This document shows, in pieces, positions 6,333-6,708 of a DNA stretch of 6,708 nucleotides. The stretch is taken from contig JBBDNV010000046.1 in assembly GCA_040877415.1 (NCBI GenBank), positions 1 to 6,708 of the forward strand, written 5' to 3'. The notes beneath the pieces were generated by a model. It did not search any database, was not told the DNA's origin, and saw nothing but the letters and a program-made list of their open reading frames with translations. Position numbers and translations under genes: made by a program. The stretch is from JBBDNV01 sp040877415. Lineage in GTDB: Bacteria > Planctomycetota > Planctomycetia > Pirellulales > PALSA-1355. Within the stretch, counting starts at the first letter, position 1. Every line of letters starts with the position of its first letter.

Positions 6333-6355
6333 ATAGATTATGGTCTATATAGATT
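6333..6355. promoter_or_regulatory. Probable ArsR operator: ATAGA/TCTAT dyad and repeat
   Basis: ATAGA (6333-6337) and TCTAT (6344-6348) form an inverted repeat with a 6-bp spacer. A third half-site, ATAGA (6349-6353), makes a 10-bp perfect palindrome TCTATATAGA (6344-6353) with the second. ATAGATT occurs twice, 16 bp apart. The AT-rich dyad covers the -10 box of the operon, as expected for autorepression by an ArsR protein. Confidence 0.6.
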
Positions 6356-6363
6356 GTTGTCAA
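6337..6363 (-). promoter_or_regulatory. Promoter of the arsR-SRPBCC operon
   Basis: On the minus strand a perfect TTGACA (6363-6358) is followed after 15 bp by CATAAT (6342-6337), five of six bases of the -10 consensus. The predicted start is at about 6330-6329, one or two bases before the ATG at 6328. The 15-bp spacer is shorter than ideal. Confidence 0.55.
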
Positions 6364-6708
6364 TGGACATTCCGCGTTTGCTGGAAGTCGGCCGCCGGAT
6401 TTGCCGGAACGACTCTCTCAATTTCACGAATTTGGAAGTCCACCTTCGCTGTCGATCTACCCCACCCGTTGCCACTGTTGGACCTTCTTCGAGGCTTTGT
6501 CCGAACGCAGACCCGGGGGTCGCGTCGATGAACAGTTTCGCGCGGGGTTCGCGCCGGAATGAATGGGCCGTCACGTCACTCGGCGATGAAGAGCGCCGGA
6601 TTGGCGCCTGGAAGCGCGAGCAAAGCTCGTGGAAGCTGAGGAGGAAAGGGGAGGAGGAAAGGGGGACATCACTCGTTTTCGGAGAGGAAAGGGGGACATC
6701 ACTCGTTT
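6364..6708. other. Region upstream of the arsR operon, no clear gene
   Basis: About 345 bp with no supported gene. Several frames are open for 50-115 codons but none has a ribosome site or recognisable motif. Two small GC hairpins occur: GCGCC/GGCGC (6593-6597 with 6603-6607) and CGAGC/GCTCG (6617-6621 with 6625-6629, AAA loop). They are followed by the tandem repeat at the right edge. Confidence 0.5.
6640..6708 (+). repeat. 30-bp tandem repeat with GGAAAGGGGGACATCACTCG core
   Basis: The 23 nt at 6656-6678 and 6686-6708 are identical and exactly 30 bp apart. The 7-bp link between them is TCGGAGA. A shorter GGAGGAAAGGGG fragment at 6640-6651 looks like a decayed or partial unit. The array runs off the right edge, so copy number is unknown. 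There are no unique spacers between units, so it is not a CRISPR array as far as can be seen. Confidence 0.85.

Noticed and set aside
6363..6708. Plus-strand frame open from ATG 6363 to the window end
   Set aside because: Its start lies in the arsR promoter. The frame stays open only because the 30-bp repeat is a multiple of three. No motif or ribosome site.
6640..6708. Start of a CRISPR array
   Set aside because: The two units abut with a 7-bp link that is the rest of a 30-bp period, so there is no unique spacer, and no cas gene is in the window.

Overview
The window is GC-rich bacterial chromosome (roughly 60% G+C by eye). The most likely source is a planctomycete, probably Pirellulales-like. 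This rests on a recalled pattern of long intergenic stretches full of short dispersed repeats, weak use of Shine-Dalgarno sites, a small secreted protein of a type I associate with that phylum, and an ArsR/SRPBCC pair. No rRNA, tRNA, CRISPR array or intact mobile element was seen.

Layout. (1) Positions 1-278, minus strand: N-terminus of an ABC exporter (permease part) that runs off the left edge. (2) 465-2429, plus: a 654-residue proton-coupled oligopeptide (POT/PTR2) transporter with its proton- and peptide-binding residues intact, divergent from the ABC gene. (3) 2463-3911, minus: a MATE-family efflux transporter, convergent with the POT gene (33 bp between stops). (4) 3912-4222: divergent intergenic region with a possible 61-codon ORF on the minus strand and a candidate plus-strand promoter. 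(5) 4223-4591, plus: a 122-residue secreted protein of unknown function with a good ribosome binding site. (6) 4592-5498: about 900 bp without a convincing gene, holding several repeat types (CT-rich tract, GC stem-loops, an inverted pair of REP-like elements, a 9-bp tandem repeat, and one copy of a dispersed ~26-bp sequence). (7) 5499-6328, minus: a two-gene operon of an ArsR-type repressor and an SRPBCC/AHSA1-like protein, joined by an ATGA stop/start overlap, with a promoter and overlapping dyad directly upstream. (8) 6329-6708: that promoter, two small hairpins, and a 30-bp tandem repeat that continues past the right edge.

The three transporters (ABC exporter, peptide importer, MATE antiporter) sit side by side but are divergent or convergent, so they are probably separate transcription units and not one pathway. 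The ArsR/SRPBCC unit is the only clear operon and is probably autoregulated.

The most notable non-genic signal is the sequence GGAAAGGGGGACATCACTCG. It is present as a tandem 30-bp repeat at the right edge and as a near-identical inverted copy at 5147-5174, so copies in opposite orientation bracket the ArsR/SRPBCC operon. I found no clear evidence of a new multi-gene system in this window.
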